A stretch of DNA of 64,000 bases from Bacteroidota bacterium (GCA_018266845.1 JAFDZO010000012.1:124001-188000); one strand, 5' to 3'; shown: positions 1-10,177, counted from the stretch's first letter. Notes: generated from the letters alone by a model not told the origin. Translations and numbers: made by a program.

Positions 1-846
1 GGAAATGAGGAAAACATCGGCTATGAGTATATAGATACAAGGTCATATTCTCCTAAGCCTGAATTTGTACCGGATGCACATTCCCCGATAAAATATTTTT
101 CAACCGCGGATAATAATATTTTTATTTACTGTGAAAATGGAGATGAAAAAAAAATTGAAATAAGTATGAATAAAGAAGAGTTAAAGAAGGCGCTTTCAGA
201 AAATTATTTTAAAACTGCTGCTGAAATCTTATTGAGGAAAGATTCTGTGGAAGCCGATTACGATGTTCAGCCGGGTGATGAAATACAGATTATTTATGCT
301 ACTGAGCAGGTGAGTTTTAAAAGCGAAGGAACCCTTGGCGATAAAAATTCAATTAAAGGCGAACAAAAAAAACTTCCTTCTAAAAAAGAAATTACAACTA
401 TAAAATGTACGGATGTAAAAAATGAAGGAAAGAAGAAATTTATTACTCTGGATATAACTAAGGTAAACTCAAAAACTAATAAAAACGAAAATTCAACATC
501 CAACGTACAAATAGAGGAAAATGGTGATGTACTTATGGAAAATCAGCTAGTGGGAAAAAAGCAGATGTACAAGCTAGATTTTAAAATTGACAGTCTTGAT
601 ATCTCAAAAATACCCGAAGAGTACGAACAAAGTAATATGACAAAAAATTTTATTACTTTTACCGGGATAACATATGATACCTTAAGCGGAAAACCATTTC
701 CCAGAATCGTTTATATAAATTCTGCAAATTACTATCAGATGTATTATTTAACCTATTTTCCCGTTCCTTACATCGAGTACCCGGGAACACAAGCTTCAAT
801 TACATATGTAAAGCTAAAAGGAAAAGAATATGGGAAAAAAGAATAA
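1..846 (+). CDS. Hypothetical protein, 5' end outside window
   Basis: The frame is open from the first base of the window to the TAA at 844-846, so the gene begins upstream and the in-frame ATG at 166 is probably internal. About 281 residues are visible. They are hydrophilic and rich in Lys, Glu and Asn, with no membrane segment. A mid-region resembles a beta-rich domain, and the last 60 residues are aromatic-rich (MYYLTYFPVPYIEYPG). I recognise no family. The next gene starts 10 bases downstream on the same strand, so the two are probably cotranscribed and this could be a surface-associated partner of that membrane protein. That link is inference from spacing only. Confidence 0.7.
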   Translation, partial: GNEENIGYEYIDTRSYSPKPEFVPDAHSPIKYFSTADNNIFIYCENGDEKKIEISMNKEELKKALSENYFKTAAEILLRKDSVEADYDVQPGDEIQIIYATEQVSFKSEGTLGDKNSIKGEQKKLPSKKEITTIKCTDVKNEGKKKFITLDITKVNSKTNKNENSTSNVQIEENGDVLMENQLVGKKQMYKLDFKIDSLDISKIPEEYEQSNMTKNFITFTGITYDTLSGKPFPRIVYINSANYYQMYYLTYFPVPYIEYPGTQASITYVKLKGKEYGKKE

Positions 847-856
847 CTATTAAAAA

Positions 857-1276
857 ATGCAGCCAACCCCTACTGAAAAATTCTATCTTCAAAAAAGTAA
901 ACTCGACCGAGTATTATTTATTCTTGGAGCTTTATGCTTTATTACAGTTTGCGTTCTTACAATTACTTATGCAGGATTTACAACTCAGCCGCGAGGAGAA
1001 ATTAAAGTTGTTTTAATTCCTGATGCGCAAACTTTATGGATTATAAATATTATACTCGGGATTGCAGGAGGAATTTTAGCTGACTTCAGAAAATTCTTGG
1101 CATCTGCGCCGGCGGGACTTATCACAAGTTTTGCTATTACCGGAGTAACTCTCGCTTACATTTCTTTCCGCGAATCTTTGATTAGTATCGAACTGCTTAT
1201 ACCGCTTTTTATTGGAGCAGTTTGCGGAGCGTTGGTTTATAATCTGTTTCTTCGTTTATTTTACAATAAAAAATAG
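857..1276 (+). CDS. Small four-helix membrane protein, unknown function
   Basis: The 139-residue protein has four hydrophobic stretches at about residues 17-39, 59-77, 84-104 and 110-132, separated by short charged loops. It ends in a basic tail (LFYNKK), consistent with an inner-membrane protein. The second and third segments are rich in Gly and Ala (GIAGGILADF, APAGLITS), a helix-packing pattern. The ATG lies 10 bases after the preceding stop, suggesting one operon with the partial gene upstream. No catalytic motif is visible and I cannot assign a family. It is followed by a 491-base gap filled largely by repeats. Confidence 0.7.
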   Translation: MQPTPTEKFYLQKSKLDRVLFILGALCFITVCVLTITYAGFTTQPRGEIKVVLIPDAQTLWIINIILGIAGGILADFRKFLASAPAGLITSFAITGVTLAYISFRESLISIELLIPLFIGAVCGALVYNLFLRLFYNKK

Positions 1277-1483
1277 CGGGGGGAACTTGTCATAAAGCAG
1301 TTGAAAAGCTGAAAGAAACCCAGAAATTTCTGTAAATACAAATAAAAATATTTTTGCCTATTAGCAGTAATAGGTAACTTTTGATTTACTTTGGAATTTA
1401 TTATTTATATTTTGAGAAGTAAGTAGTTCATTTGCTGAATGCTTTGCAAAAATTTACTAAGAGTGAATTAGCGTTCTTTCAAA

Positions 1484-1698
1484 ATGTTACAATAATGTTA
1501 CTTTTTCCGGCAGCTGCCAAAAAAATAGAAATGTTACAAAAATGTTACTATTCAAAAAGCGAAAAGCAAAATATTGAAATAGCATTCGTCCAAAAAGCGC
1601 AAAAATGCCACTTTTTCCAGCAGCTAAAATAGAAATGTTACAATAATGTTACTTTTTTCGGTACAAGAAACCACATAAGAATGTTACAAAAATGTTAC
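1484..1698 (+). repeat. Four copies of a paired AATGTTAC element in the gap 1277-1767
   Basis: The 18-base string ATGTTACAAWAATGTTAC occurs at 1484-1501, 1531-1548, 1635-1652 and 1681-1698. Each copy is two direct AATGTTAC half-sites 11 bases apart, about one helical turn. Three copies abut a conserved CTTTTTCCGGCAGCTG-like flank (from 1501, 1611 and 1698). Copies 1 to 2 and 3 to 4 are 47 and 46 bases apart, so the block looks like a decayed tandem duplication. The rest of the 491-base gap shows no gene. Confidence 0.75.
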
Positions 1699-1767
1699 TT
1701 TTTAGGCAGCTGAACAAAATCCGAAATTCCGAGTATTAAAAAGAACTAATAATTTAAATCCCGCAGT

Positions 1768-2403
1768 ATGAAAAAACTTTGTCTTTTATTCATTTTAGTC
1801 CTCACTTCTCTCTCCCTTAAAGCTCAAATTCCTTCAAAGGTTAATATTGACGACTATGAAAAGCTCGTAGCCGAAGCAAAAGAGCACCGCAAAACACGGT
1901 TGCTTACGCTTGACCAGTTCAACGAAGAAGCTAAAAAGCAGGGGGTGATCATCCTTGATGCGCGATCTGATAAAATGTATAATGCAAAGCACATTAAAGG
2001 AGCTGTGCATTTGAATTTTTCTGATTTCACCCAGGAAAATCTTGCGAGAATAATTCCTTCATACGATGCGAAAATTCTGATTTATTGCAATAATAATTTT
2101 GATAATGATGATAAATTTTTCCCTACAAAAATGGTGCAGCCGCAAATACTCAATTTGCAGGTAATTCAAAATGCTCAGATAAAAGGAGAATCTGAAACGG
2201 TCAATATTATAGATGAGACAAAACAAAACGAAACAAAATCCGGCGTGGAAGTCATCAAATTAAAGCCTATTACTCTTGCATTAAATATTCCAACGTATAT
2301 CAATCTTTACGGCTATGGATATAGAAATGTGTATGAACTATCTGAATTTGTAAGTGTTTATGACAGCAGACTTGTATTTGAAGGGACGGAGATTAAGAAA
2401 TAA
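1768..2403 (+). CDS. Secreted rhodanese-like domain protein
   Basis: The protein has 211 residues. Residues 1-20 are a Sec signal peptide ending LKAQ. Residues about 45-135 carry a rhodanese fold: the strand and loop IILDARSD (61-68), HIKGAVHLNF (75-84), and the active-site loop IYCNNN with the candidate catalytic Cys107, which in this family carries a persulfide. The loop and following region (FDNDDKFFPTK) are longer than in simple rhodaneses, and the C-terminal 60 residues include a GYGYRNVYEL stretch typical of the last rhodanese helix. It is probably periplasmic. The substrate is unknown. It is likely monocistronic, since it sits between a repeat-filled gap and a tRNA-like gene. Confidence 0.75.
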   Translation: MKKLCLLFILVLTSLSLKAQIPSKVNIDDYEKLVAEAKEHRKTRLLTLDQFNEEAKKQGVIILDARSDKMYNAKHIKGAVHLNFSDFTQENLARIIPSYDAKILIYCNNNFDNDDKFFPTKMVQPQILNLQVIQNAQIKGESETVNIIDETKQNETKSGVEVIKLKPITLALNIPTYINLYGYGYRNVYELSEFVSVYDSRLVFEGTEIKK

Positions 2404-2457
2404 ATATTGTTTTATAGGCTGTTTATAGCAATATACGATTTTTAATATAAAACTAAC

Positions 2458-2488
2458 TTGAAAACAACCTCAAAGTTGTCTATTTTTG
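2458..2488 (+). promoter_or_regulatory. Bacteroidetes-type promoter for the tRNA-like gene
   Basis: TTG at 2458-2460 and TATTTTTG at 2481-2488 are separated by 20 bases, matching the -33/-7 consensus (TTG-N19-21-TAnnTTTG) of the Bacteroidetes primary sigma factor. The expected start site, about 6-10 bases on, falls just before the tRNA-like gene at 2499. Confidence 0.6.
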
Positions 2489-2498
2489 TAGACACCAT

Positions 2499-2618
2499 TG
2501 TAGGGTGGTGAAACTGGCAGACACACCGTCCGGTCTCGACGGCGGAGAACATGGGAAAAATTTTCTTTGTAAAAAGAGGGCTAACTACTCCTTGAAGGTT
2601 CGAATCCTTCCCCTGCAG
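2499..2618 (+). tRNA. Atypical class II tRNA-like gene (Leu-like D arm, 51-base variable region)
   Basis: A cloverleaf can be drawn: acceptor TGTAGGG/CCCTGCA (2499-2505 with 2611-2617, one T-G pair); D arm GTG/CAC with a Leu-style loop AAACTGGCAGA; anticodon stem CCGTC/GACGG (2526-2530, 2538-2542); and T arm GAAGG-TTCGAAT-CCTTC (2594-2610). Two features are abnormal. The seven-base anticodon loop CGGTCTC has G, not T, at position 33 and would present GTC. The variable region (2543-2593) is 51 bases, several times the class II norm, with a GGAG/CTCC base stem. No CCA is encoded. It has its own promoter and terminator, so it is probably expressed. It could be a non-decoding tRNA mimic, an unusual tRNA-Leu, or a decaying gene. 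Confidence 0.55.
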
Positions 2619-2627
2619 CTTAAAATT

Positions 2628-2657
2628 AAAAAAGCTCAGATTGCTCTGAGCTTTTTT
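2628..2657 (+). terminator. Rho-independent terminator after the tRNA-like gene
   Basis: The 12-base stem AAAAAGCTCAGA/TCTGAGCTTTTT has a four-base loop TTGC and ends in a T run. It lies 10 bases past the tRNA-like gene. Because the hairpin is symmetric with A and T runs on both sides, it can also serve the convergent ppdK gene, whose stop is at 2670. Confidence 0.85.
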
Positions 2658-2669
2658 CGTTAACATCAG

Positions 2670-5390
2670 TTATTTATGTTCTTTCAGGTTTGCTCTTGCC
2701 GCAGCCAGTCTTGCAATCGGCACTCTGAACGGCGAGCAGCTCACGTAATCCAGTCCTAATCTGTGGCAGAATTCTACCGAAGCCGGCTCACCGCCGTGCT
2801 CTCCGCAGATTCCGATTTTCAAGTCATGTTTTACTCTTCTACCTTTTCTAACCGCATGTTCCATCAGAACTCCAACGCCGTCTAAGTCAATTGATTCAAA
2901 CGGGTCGCCCTTTAATATTCCTGTTTCAACATAATAAGGAAGGAACGAACCCGCATCATCTCTTGAAAGCCCGAACGTCATCTGCGTTAAGTCATTCGTT
3001 CCGAACGAGAAAAATTCAGCATGCTCTGCTATGTGTCCTGCTGCCAATGCTGCTCGGGGAATCTCGATCATTGTTCCTACTTTATAACTTATCTTCACGC
3101 CTTTTTCCTTCATAACTTCATCAGCTACTTTTCTTATTACTTCGGCTTGAGTCTTAAATTCATTTTCATGACTGATAAGCGGCACCATAATTTCAGGCAC
3201 TACTTTCAATCCCTCTTTATGAACAACTGCAGCAGCTTCAAATATCGCGCGCGCCTGCATCTCGGTTATTTCAGGATACGAGATACCAAGCCTGCAACCT
3301 CTGTGTCCGAGCATCGGATTGAACTCTGTTAGCGAGTCAATTTTATATTTAATTTCATCTACGTGCGTACCAATCATTACAGCCAGCTTGCGGATTTCAA
3401 TTTCCGTGTGCGGTAAAAATTCATGCAGTGGTGGATCGAGAAGCCTTATTGTTACAGGCCTCTGTTTCATCACTCTGAAGATTTCCACAAAGTCCAGTCT
3501 CTGATAAGGAAGCAGTTTATCTAATGCTTTTCTTCTTCCTTCTTCGCGGTATGCGAGAATCATTTCGCGGACAGCATCAATTCTATCACCTCCGAAGAAC
3601 ATATGTTCCGTACGGCAAAGTCCAATACCTTCTGCTCCGAAAGCAACAGCGTTTTCAGATTGGTCAGGCTGGTCTGCATTTGTTCTCACATGAAGTTTTC
3701 TGTTTTTATCAACCCATGTCATAAATTTGTCATAATATCTGAATATTTTTGATTCTGCCGGCTTCATAGTTTTATCAATCAAAACCTGCAATACTTCAGA
3801 GGGTTTTGTTTCCAGCATTCCTACGATTATTTCACCTGTCGAGCCGTCAATGGATAGATAATCACCTTCTCTTACTTCCTGAGTTTTTCCTTTTACTTTT
3901 AGAACTTTAAGCAGGTAATCAATTTCCAGTGTGCCTGCACCTGCAACGCAGACTTTCCCCATCTGTCTTGCTACAAGAGCTGCGTGGGAAGTCATACCGC
4001 CTTTTGAGGTTAATATTCCTTCTGCGGCATTCATACCTCTGATATCTTCGGGAGATGTTTCAATTCTTACAAGAATTACTTTTTCGCCGCGTGCTTTCGC
4101 GTTAACGGCATCATAAGAATTAAAATACACTTTTCCGCTTGCGGCTCCGGGTCCTGCGTTCAATCCTTTTGCAAGTAATCTTCCGCTTCTTATTGCTGTT
4201 TCTTTTTCCTTTAAATCAAAGATTGGTCTTAAAAGCTGATTTAATTGTCCCGGCTCTACCCTTAGAATAGCTTCTTTTGCATTGATAAGTTTTTCTTTAA
4301 CCATATCTACCGCTATTTTGATTGCAGCAAGTCCTGTCCTTTTTCCTGCCCTGCATTGAAGCATGTATAATACTTCTTCCTGTATGGTGAACTCAATATC
4401 CATCATATCATGGTAATGAAGTTCAAGAGTCTTTCTCACTTTTTCAAGCTGGTCATAGATTTTTTTGTTTTCCTTTTTCAACTCTGAAATAGGAAGAGGT
4501 GTTCTTATGCCGGCGACAACATCTTCTCCCTGCGCATTCATTAAGTACTCACCGTAAAATTCGTTTTCACCTGTAGAAGGATTCCTAGTGAACGCAACGC
4601 CCGTGCCGGATGTATCACCCATATTTCCGAATACCATTGCCTGCACATTAACAGCTGTTCCCCACTCTACCGGAATTTTATTCAGCTTTCTGTAAACAAT
4701 AGCTCTGTCGTTCATCCATGATCTGAACACAGCGCCAACGGCTCCCCATAATTGCTCCATCGGATCATCAGGGAAATCCATTCCTGTACCTTTTTTAATA
4801 GCTGCCTTAAACTCTATTACAAGCTCCTGCAAATCTTCTGCATTAAATTCCAAATCGTTTGTAATGCCTATCTGTTTTTTCTTTTTTTCGATTATCTCTT
4901 CAAAGGGGTCAATCTGGTGCTTATCCGTAGGCTTTAAATCCAATACAACATCTCCGTACATCTGAACAAACCTTCTGTATGAGTCATAAACAAATCTCGG
5001 ATTATTCGTTTTCTTTATCATGCCCTCTACGGTTTTATCATTCAAACCGAGGTTTAAAATCGTATCCATCATGCCGGGCATTGATGCGCGCGCGCCTGAA
5101 CGAACAGAAACAAGCAAAGGATTTTTTACATCGCCGAACTTGCTTCCCATTACCTTTTCTACTTTTTTCAGCGCATCAAGTACCTGTGATTTAAGTATAG
5201 AAGGGAATTTCTTTTTGTTGTCATAATAATAAGTACAAACTTCTGTTGTTATCGTGAAACCTGCCGGGACAGGAAGTTTTATATTTACCATTTCTGCAAG
5301 ATTGGCTCCTTTGCCCCCAAGGAGATTTTTCATTTTCGCGTCGCCTTCGGCTTTGCCCCCGCCAAAGAAGTAAACGTATTTTTGCGGCAT
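2670..5390 (-). CDS. ppdK: Pyruvate, phosphate dikinase
   Basis: This cytosolic enzyme interconverts pyruvate, ATP and Pi with PEP, AMP and PPi. At 906 residues it is full length for the family. The N-terminal ATP-binding domain shows [12 protein letters not shown] (residues 23-34) and [20 protein letters not shown] (about 96-115). The central swivelling domain carries the phosphohistidine motif GGMTSHAA, with His469 as the phospho-carrier. The C-terminal PEP-binding barrel shows [17 protein letters not shown] and a CGEHGGEP motif with the catalytic Cys near the end. All signature residues are present, so it should be active. It probably supports gluconeogenic or PPi-linked glycolytic flux. 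It is separated by 61 bases from the M61 peptidase upstream and is probably an independent transcript. Confidence 0.97.
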   Translation of the reverse strand: MPQKYVYFFGGGKAEGDAKMKNLLGGKGANLAEMVNIKLPVPAGFTITTEVCTYYYDNKKKFPSILKSQVLDALKKVEKVMGSKFGDVKNPLLVSVRSGARASMPGMMDTILNLGLNDKTVEGMIKKTNNPRFVYDSYRRFVQMYGDVVLDLKPTDKHQIDPFEEIIEKKKKQIGITNDLEFNAEDLQELVIEFKAAIKKGTGMDFPDDPMEQLWGAVGAVFRSWMNDRAIVYRKLNKIPVEWGTAVNVQAMVFGNMGDTSGTGVAFTRNPSTGENEFYGEYLMNAQGEDVVAGIRTPLPISELKKENKKIYDQLEKVRKTLELHYHDMMDIEFTIQEEVLYMLQCRAGKRTGLAAIKIAVDMVKEKLINAKEAILRVEPGQLNQLLRPIFDLKEKETAIRSGRLLAKGLNAGPGAASGKVYFNSYDAVNAKARGEKVILVRIETSPEDIRGMNAAEGILTSKGGMTSHAALVARQMGKVCVAGAGTLEIDYLLKVLKVKGKTQEVREGDYLSIDGSTGEIIVGMLETKPSEVLQVLIDKTMKPAESKIFRYYDKFMTWVDKNRKLHVRTNADQPDQSENAVAFGAEGIGLCRTEHMFFGGDRIDAVREMILAYREEGRRKALDKLLPYQRLDFVEIFRVMKQRPVTIRLLDPPLHEFLPHTEIEIRKLAVMIGTHVDEIKYKIDSLTEFNPMLGHRGCRLGISYPEITEMQARAIFEAAAVVHKEGLKVVPEIMVPLISHENEFKTQAEVIRKVADEVMKEKGVKISYKVGTMIEIPRAALAAGHIAEHAEFFSFGTNDLTQMTFGLSRDDAGSFLPYYVETGILKGDPFESIDLDGVGVLMEHAVRKGRRVKHDLKIGICGEHGGEPASVEFCHRLGLDYVSCSPFRVPIARLAAARANLKEHK

Positions 5391-5451
5391 ATTATTATTA
5401 ATTTTGAGTTGTTGGATTTGTAATTTTAAGTAACAGATTTTCAGGGTGAAG

Positions 5452-7167
5452 TTATCCCAATAACCACTTATTAAGAACTTTCCTCTGCCCGTCAGTCATG
5501 TTTTCAATTTCCGATATTTCATACAATGGAATAGCCGGTGTTAGTATAATATTAAATTCCCTCATGAATCCTTTTCTGTTTATCAGAACTTTTACTTCAT
5601 CATTTAATTTATAGTTCTTAAGAATTTTATCGTAATCTTTTTCAATCCGTACATCATTGATTGCAATTATTTCATCTCCATTATTAAGTCCGGCAGTATA
5701 TCCGCTTCCGCCTTCAAACACTTTTGCAACTATTACTTTACCGGAGGTTTGATTGATTTCAATATCAAATGTAAGGTGATTTTCTCTTGTATTCACTGCC
5801 TGCAGCCCGGCTTTTTGTAAGTAGTTAAAGAGGGGCAGTTCATCAAGTCCGGCAAGATATTTATCCCAAAATTCAGATAAATCTTTTCCTGCAAGCTCTT
5901 CGCAGATTTCTTTTATTCTTTCATTGGTAAATCCTTTTGAGGGATCTTTTTTATAATCTTCCCACAAAGTTTTTAAAGCATCATCAAGGGATTTTTCACA
6001 GTTGCTTGAAGTGATAATTTCTATATTAAGCATCAGCGCAACCAGCGCGCCTTTGGTATAGTAAGATACCGTCGAATTTTTTGAATTTTCATCCTGCCGG
6101 TAATATTTTATCCACGTATCATAGCTCGACTCAAGCAGGGTCTGGTTAAATCTTCCCTGAAACCGCATAATATCATTTACTTCCTTTTCAATAAATTCAT
6201 AGTATCCTTTGTTATCAAGAACGCCGCACCTTCTAATGAAAATGTTATCGTAAATACTGGTCCATCCTTCGGCTTCCCAGAGACCGAAGGTATAATTTTC
6301 GTTATCATAATCGAACGGACCAAGCTCGAGAGGTCTTATTCTCTTTACATTCCATAGGTGAAAGAATTCATGTGATACAAGCCCAAGAAATTGTTTATAA
6401 GATTTATCATCCGTGAAGCTCCACCTTGGAAACTGAACCGCAAAAGAGTTTAAGTGCTCAAGACCTCCGCCCCCTTTTTCTACAAGGTGGCAGATGTAAG
6501 TATAATGCTTATACGGCATTCCTCCGAAGAAATTTATCTGAATCTCGGCAATGCGTTTAAAATCTTTTACCAAAGTTTCTTCATCATAATTTCCTCTTCC
6601 GTATAAACAAATGAAATGCTTTGTTCCTAAAATTTCAAATTCAAGTATGTTCTGATTTCCTATCTCTATAGGAGAATCAGCAAGCACATCGTAGTTATCT
6701 GCTTCGTAAAGGTTGTCGCCGGTTTTTTCCAAGCCTGTTGAAATACTCTTCCAGCTTGAGTGCGGATTTACTTTAACGGAGCATTTTTCATTCTCCATCC
6801 CTTTGGCAGACATGAATACATTAGAGCAGTTTATAAAAGCGTGTTCATCGTTTATCTCGCTTGTTCTTACTGTGAGTTCATTGCAGTAAACCTTATATTT
6901 TACAGTAAAAGAGTCCTCTCCGTTTGTTTCTACCAGCCAATGATTTTTTCTGGTTTTACAAATGGCGAGGTTTTTTCCTGAAGCGGAAAATGCCTGAACA
7001 TTCTGAACCTGACGGGCAAACTCTCTGACCATATATGAACCGGGAGTCCAAACAGGAAGAAAAAGAGTAACCTTGTCAGAGCTTATTTTGTTAAAATTTA
7101 TTTCAATCTCGCAGTAATGTGTTGCAGGATTTGCAAAAGAAATTGTGTAATTAATAGAGTGTAGCAA
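5452..7167 (-). CDS. M61 family aminopeptidase with PDZ domain
   Basis: This is a glycyl-aminopeptidase-type zinc peptidase of 571 residues. The zinc site is [15 protein letters not shown] with His266, Glu267 and His270; the third ligand is probably Glu300 in WEAEGWTS. The N-terminal beta domain (1-165) has the family's [16 protein letters not shown] signature. A PDZ domain (about 455-545, [21 protein letters not shown]) follows the catalytic domain. No signal peptide is visible, so a cytoplasmic location is likely. The only plausible start is TTG at 7165-7167: an in-frame TAG lies 21 bases upstream, and no ATG occurs before the conserved N-terminal strand. The PTS EIIA gene lies 31 bases upstream. 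Confidence 0.92.
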   Translation of the reverse strand: MLHSINYTISFANPATHYCEIEINFNKISSDKVTLFLPVWTPGSYMVREFARQVQNVQAFSASGKNLAICKTRKNHWLVETNGEDSFTVKYKVYCNELTVRTSEINDEHAFINCSNVFMSAKGMENEKCSVKVNPHSSWKSISTGLEKTGDNLYEADNYDVLADSPIEIGNQNILEFEILGTKHFICLYGRGNYDEETLVKDFKRIAEIQINFFGGMPYKHYTYICHLVEKGGGGLEHLNSFAVQFPRWSFTDDKSYKQFLGLVSHEFFHLWNVKRIRPLELGPFDYDNENYTFGLWEAEGWTSIYDNIFIRRCGVLDNKGYYEFIEKEVNDIMRFQGRFNQTLLESSYDTWIKYYRQDENSKNSTVSYYTKGALVALMLNIEIITSSNCEKSLDDALKTLWEDYKKDPSKGFTNERIKEICEELAGKDLSEFWDKYLAGLDELPLFNYLQKAGLQAVNTRENHLTFDIEINQTSGKVIVAKVFEGGSGYTAGLNNGDEIIAINDVRIEKDYDKILKNYKLNDEVKVLINRKGFMREFNIILTPAIPLYEISEIENMTDGQRKVLNKWLLG

Positions 7168-7198
7168 GAGGTAAAATTTGAATTTATTCTAATGAGGA

Positions 7199-7669
7199 TT
7201 ATACATCAAGAAAGCTTTGTTCTTCTTCTTTAAAAATCTCAAGAACTTCTTTACTTGTCTTTGATTCAGAAAGCCGCTGGCGGAATTCGTCTTTGTTCAT
7301 TAATCTGGAAATTCTGCTCAGCAGTTTTATATGCGCATTCAGCAAGTTTTCTTTTCCGACAAGAAGGAAAATAAACTTTACCGGCTGCAAATCAATTGAT
7401 TCAAAATCAATCGGATTTTTTAATATAGCAAACGCTGCCGTAATATCGCTTATGGCATCGGTTTTTCCGTGCGGGATTGCAAATCCTTTGCCTACTCCGG
7501 TGGAAACAAGCTTCTCTCTTTCAAGAACGCATCCCCTCACCTTCTCAAGGTTTAAAATTTTACCGGAGTTGTTAGCCAAATCAACTATTTGGTTTATCGC
7601 ATCGGTTTTATCTGCTGCGTCTAAGCCGACTGAAATAATACTCTCTTCTAAAATTTCACTGATTTTCAT
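7199..7669 (-). CDS. PTS EIIA (Ntr/fructose-type) domain protein
   Basis: A 156-residue single-domain EIIA of the PtsN/FruA type. The phosphorylatable histidine is His67 in the motif GKGFAIPHGKTD, preceded by LEREKLVSTGVG as usual in the family. No PTS permease or HPr gene is nearby, which suggests a regulatory role like PtsN rather than sugar transport. It sits 45 bases downstream of the sugar-nucleotide fusion gene and 31 bases upstream of the M61 peptidase, all on the minus strand, so these three may share a transcript. Confidence 0.88.
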   Translation of the reverse strand: MKISEILEESIISVGLDAADKTDAINQIVDLANNSGKILNLEKVRGCVLEREKLVSTGVGKGFAIPHGKTDAISDITAAFAILKNPIDFESIDLQPVKFIFLLVGKENLLNAHIKLLSRISRLMNKDEFRQRLSESKTSKEVLEIFKEEEQSFLDV

Positions 7670-7714
7670 TTTTTACAACTGAAAATTTAATTTGTTTAAA
7701 AAATTTTCGGATTT

Positions 7715-10153
7715 TTATTCCGAAAGATAGCTTTTTATTTTTTTCTTAAAGTCTCTTATTATCGCATCGGTTTTTCCCTGCGCATCGGTTTCAACATTAA
7801 GGTGAATAATGTCGCGGCTTTTATCGGGGATACAAAGCACGGTGTCTGTTTTGTTGAATGTCAGCAGTACGCCGTCAATTAGTGTCTGATGATACGCCAT
7901 ATTATCTTCCATAAACCGCCTTATTACTTTTCCTTTCTCTTCTTTGGTGCACTCTATATTTTCCTTCATCATAAAAAGTCTTGGAGTATCGTCTAATATA
8001 TCGTGAACGTTCGATTTAGTTTTTGCAAAAAGCTCAAGTATTTTTGCAATCGCAAACATTCCGTCTGTCGCATAAAGAAACTCAGGGAAAATAAATCCGC
8101 CCTTTGTTCCTCCTACAAACTTTACATCTTTATCATCGCATGCAGTCATCATCGCGTAGTGGCTGTCCTTTACTCTAACCACTTCAGTGCCGAATTCTTC
8201 GCATACCAAATCAATTTCCCGTGTCGCCTGAATAGGCACGGCAATTTTTTTCGTATCTGGGTTTGCCATCAAAAACATTTTCGTAATCAGCACTAAAAAT
8301 CTGTCGCCGTCAACTTTTTCTCCGTCATTGTTCATTATCCATATTTTCTCTCCGCCGGAATCAATCATAAATCCAAAATTGTAATTAAGCGAGCGAACCA
8401 CGTAAGAAAATTGCCTGAATGCAATATCAAATTCTTCCTGTGTTCTCGTGATTTTATCCTTATCTAAGTGAGCGGAAAGAGAAACCGTTTCAATGTTAAA
8501 CTCTCCCAGTAAATCAGGAAAATATTCTGCCGTTATTCCGTGACTGTAATCAAGAACAATTTTAAATCTTCTTTTTCTAATAGCTTCGACATCGAGGCAT
8601 CGCAGGAAATGCTCCTTGTATTTTTCGATAGTGCGTTCCGGGTATTTGATTGAGCCTACCATAAAAAAATCTGCTCTTTGATACTCTTCGCTGAAATATA
8701 ATTTTTCTATTCCCTTAGTTTTGCTGCTAGACAAATCTTTGCCATCCTTATCAAAGAAAATTATATCGGTGGTCGCTTTGTCAAAAGGAGATTTTCTCAC
8801 AAAAATTCCGCCTGAACCTGCGCCGCCTTTTAGCTCCTGCCGTAATAGCGGAATGGAAGAAACCTGCAAATCTTTTACCGTTAATCCTGCCGACATAATA
8901 CCCGATGAAATAGAACGCTTAATCATATTTGAAATATCATCAATATCGCGGGCTATAACGACTTTTTTGCTTTCTCCGATAAACGCTCCGTAAACAGAGC
9001 CGAGCTTGGATGCAAACTCAGGATTAACCTGTAGGTTTGAAAGCCCGGATATTCTTGAGTCTGTAAATAATTCGTTAAAGAATGTGTCTTCATAAATCAG
9101 GCTTCGTGTTACTTTCGCATTGTTTTCAATTCTCTTTTTGTCCCAAATTTTTATGCTTGAGCTTATGAAAGCATTTTTTCCGATTTCGCAGTTATCACCT
9201 ATGAAAACAAAATCGTTTACTCTTGCGTTTTCGCCGATTCTGCAATTTTTGCAGATTACGTCAAAGAGAATTCTTGCTTTGGAGCTTACATAAATGTTAT
9301 CCCAGAGAATAGAATTTTTTATGCTGGCTCCAGCTTCAACAACTACATTTTTTCCTATAATGCTATTTTCAACAAATGCTGCTTCAGAAATTTTTGCAGA
9401 AGGGTCAATGCAGTTACCTTTTGCGTCTTTTACTTTTATGTAATGAAGGTCGCCTCTAAGCGCTTCAAGGTTTGCATAGATATATTCTTCAAGATTACCG
9501 ACATCCCTCCAGTAACCGGTATTTTTAAAACCATAAAGCGGAATCTGGTTTGCAAGAAGATGCGGGAACAAGTCTTTGGAAAAATCAAAGTTTTCTCCGG
9601 CGGGGATATAATCAAAAATTTCTTTTTTGAAGTAATAGATTCCCGTGTTTATTGTGTCTGAAAAAACCTCTGATGAGGACGGCTTTTCTAAAAATCTTAC
9701 AATTTTATTTTCGTTGTCAGTTAGGACAATTCCAAACTGTAGAGGATTTTCCGCGCTGAAAAGTGAGATTGTTGCGGTTGAATCTTTTTCCTTGTGAAAA
9801 TTTCTTAAGTCCGTTAAGCTGAAATCAGTGAGCACGTCGCCGCTGATTACAAGAAAATCATCTGTGATAAATTCTTCCGCAAGCTTCACTGCGCCGGCAG
9901 TTCCAAAATCCTGTTCGGGCTTTACATAGCGGATGCTCATGCCGTATTTTGAACCATCACCGAGAAGGTTTTTTATATGTTCTGCCTGATAGTAAAGAAG
10001 CACGGTAATATCATTGATGCCGTGCGTTTTTAGCAAAGCCATAAGATGCTCCAGAATGGGAGTGTTTGCTATCGGAACAACCGGTTTTGGAATGTTATTT
10101 GTGAGAGGTCTTAAGCGTGTGCCAAATCCCCCTGCCATTACTATAGCCTGCAA
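7715..10153 (-). CDS. Sugar-1-phosphate nucleotidyltransferase fused to a degenerate phosphomannomutase domain
   Basis: An 812-residue, three-part cytosolic protein. Residues 1-235 are a GT-A nucleotidyltransferase (MAGGFGTRLRPLTNNIPKP near the start; VISGDVLTD at 102-110; EKP at about 156), of the mannose-1-P guanylyltransferase/glucose-1-P type. Residues 245-355 are hexapeptide-repeat strands. Residues 385-812 resemble phosphomannomutase, but the phosphoserine loop TASHNP is replaced by FVRKSPFD (451-458) and the metal loop DGDGDR by IDSGGEKIW. Mutase activity is therefore unlikely; the same replacements are known in this fusion family from cyanobacteria and actinobacteria. It starts at TTG (10151-10153), immediately before the conserved strand. 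It probably makes a GDP- or NDP-sugar for glycan synthesis. Confidence 0.9.
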   Translation of the reverse strand: MQAIVMAGGFGTRLRPLTNNIPKPVVPIANTPILEHLMALLKTHGINDITVLLYYQAEHIKNLLGDGSKYGMSIRYVKPEQDFGTAGAVKLAEEFITDDFLVISGDVLTDFSLTDLRNFHKEKDSTATISLFSAENPLQFGIVLTDNENKIVRFLEKPSSSEVFSDTINTGIYYFKKEIFDYIPAGENFDFSKDLFPHLLANQIPLYGFKNTGYWRDVGNLEEYIYANLEALRGDLHYIKVKDAKGNCIDPSAKISEAAFVENSIIGKNVVVEAGASIKNSILWDNIYVSSKARILFDVICKNCRIGENARVNDFVFIGDNCEIGKNAFISSSIKIWDKKRIENNAKVTRSLIYEDTFFNELFTDSRISGLSNLQVNPEFASKLGSVYGAFIGESKKVVIARDIDDISNMIKRSISSGIMSAGLTVKDLQVSSIPLLRQELKGGAGSGGIFVRKSPFDKATTDIIFFDKDGKDLSSSKTKGIEKLYFSEEYQRADFFMVGSIKYPERTIEKYKEHFLRCLDVEAIRKRRFKIVLDYSHGITAEYFPDLLGEFNIETVSLSAHLDKDKITRTQEEFDIAFRQFSYVVRSLNYNFGFMIDSGGEKIWIMNNDGEKVDGDRFLVLITKMFLMANPDTKKIAVPIQATREIDLVCEEFGTEVVRVKDSHYAMMTACDDKDVKFVGGTKGGFIFPEFLYATDGMFAIAKILELFAKTKSNVHDILDDTPRLFMMKENIECTKEEKGKVIRRFMEDNMAYHQTLIDGVLLTFNKTDTVLCIPDKSRDIIHLNVETDAQGKTDAIIRDFKKKIKSYLSE

Positions 10154-10177
10154 GTTTTTTCTAATTAATTATTAGAC

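Noticed and set aside
1432-1632. 66-codon ORF across the AATGTTAC repeats
   Set aside because: It is made of the repeat itself, has no ribosome site, and its composition (runs of K, F, Q) follows the repeat pattern rather than a protein.
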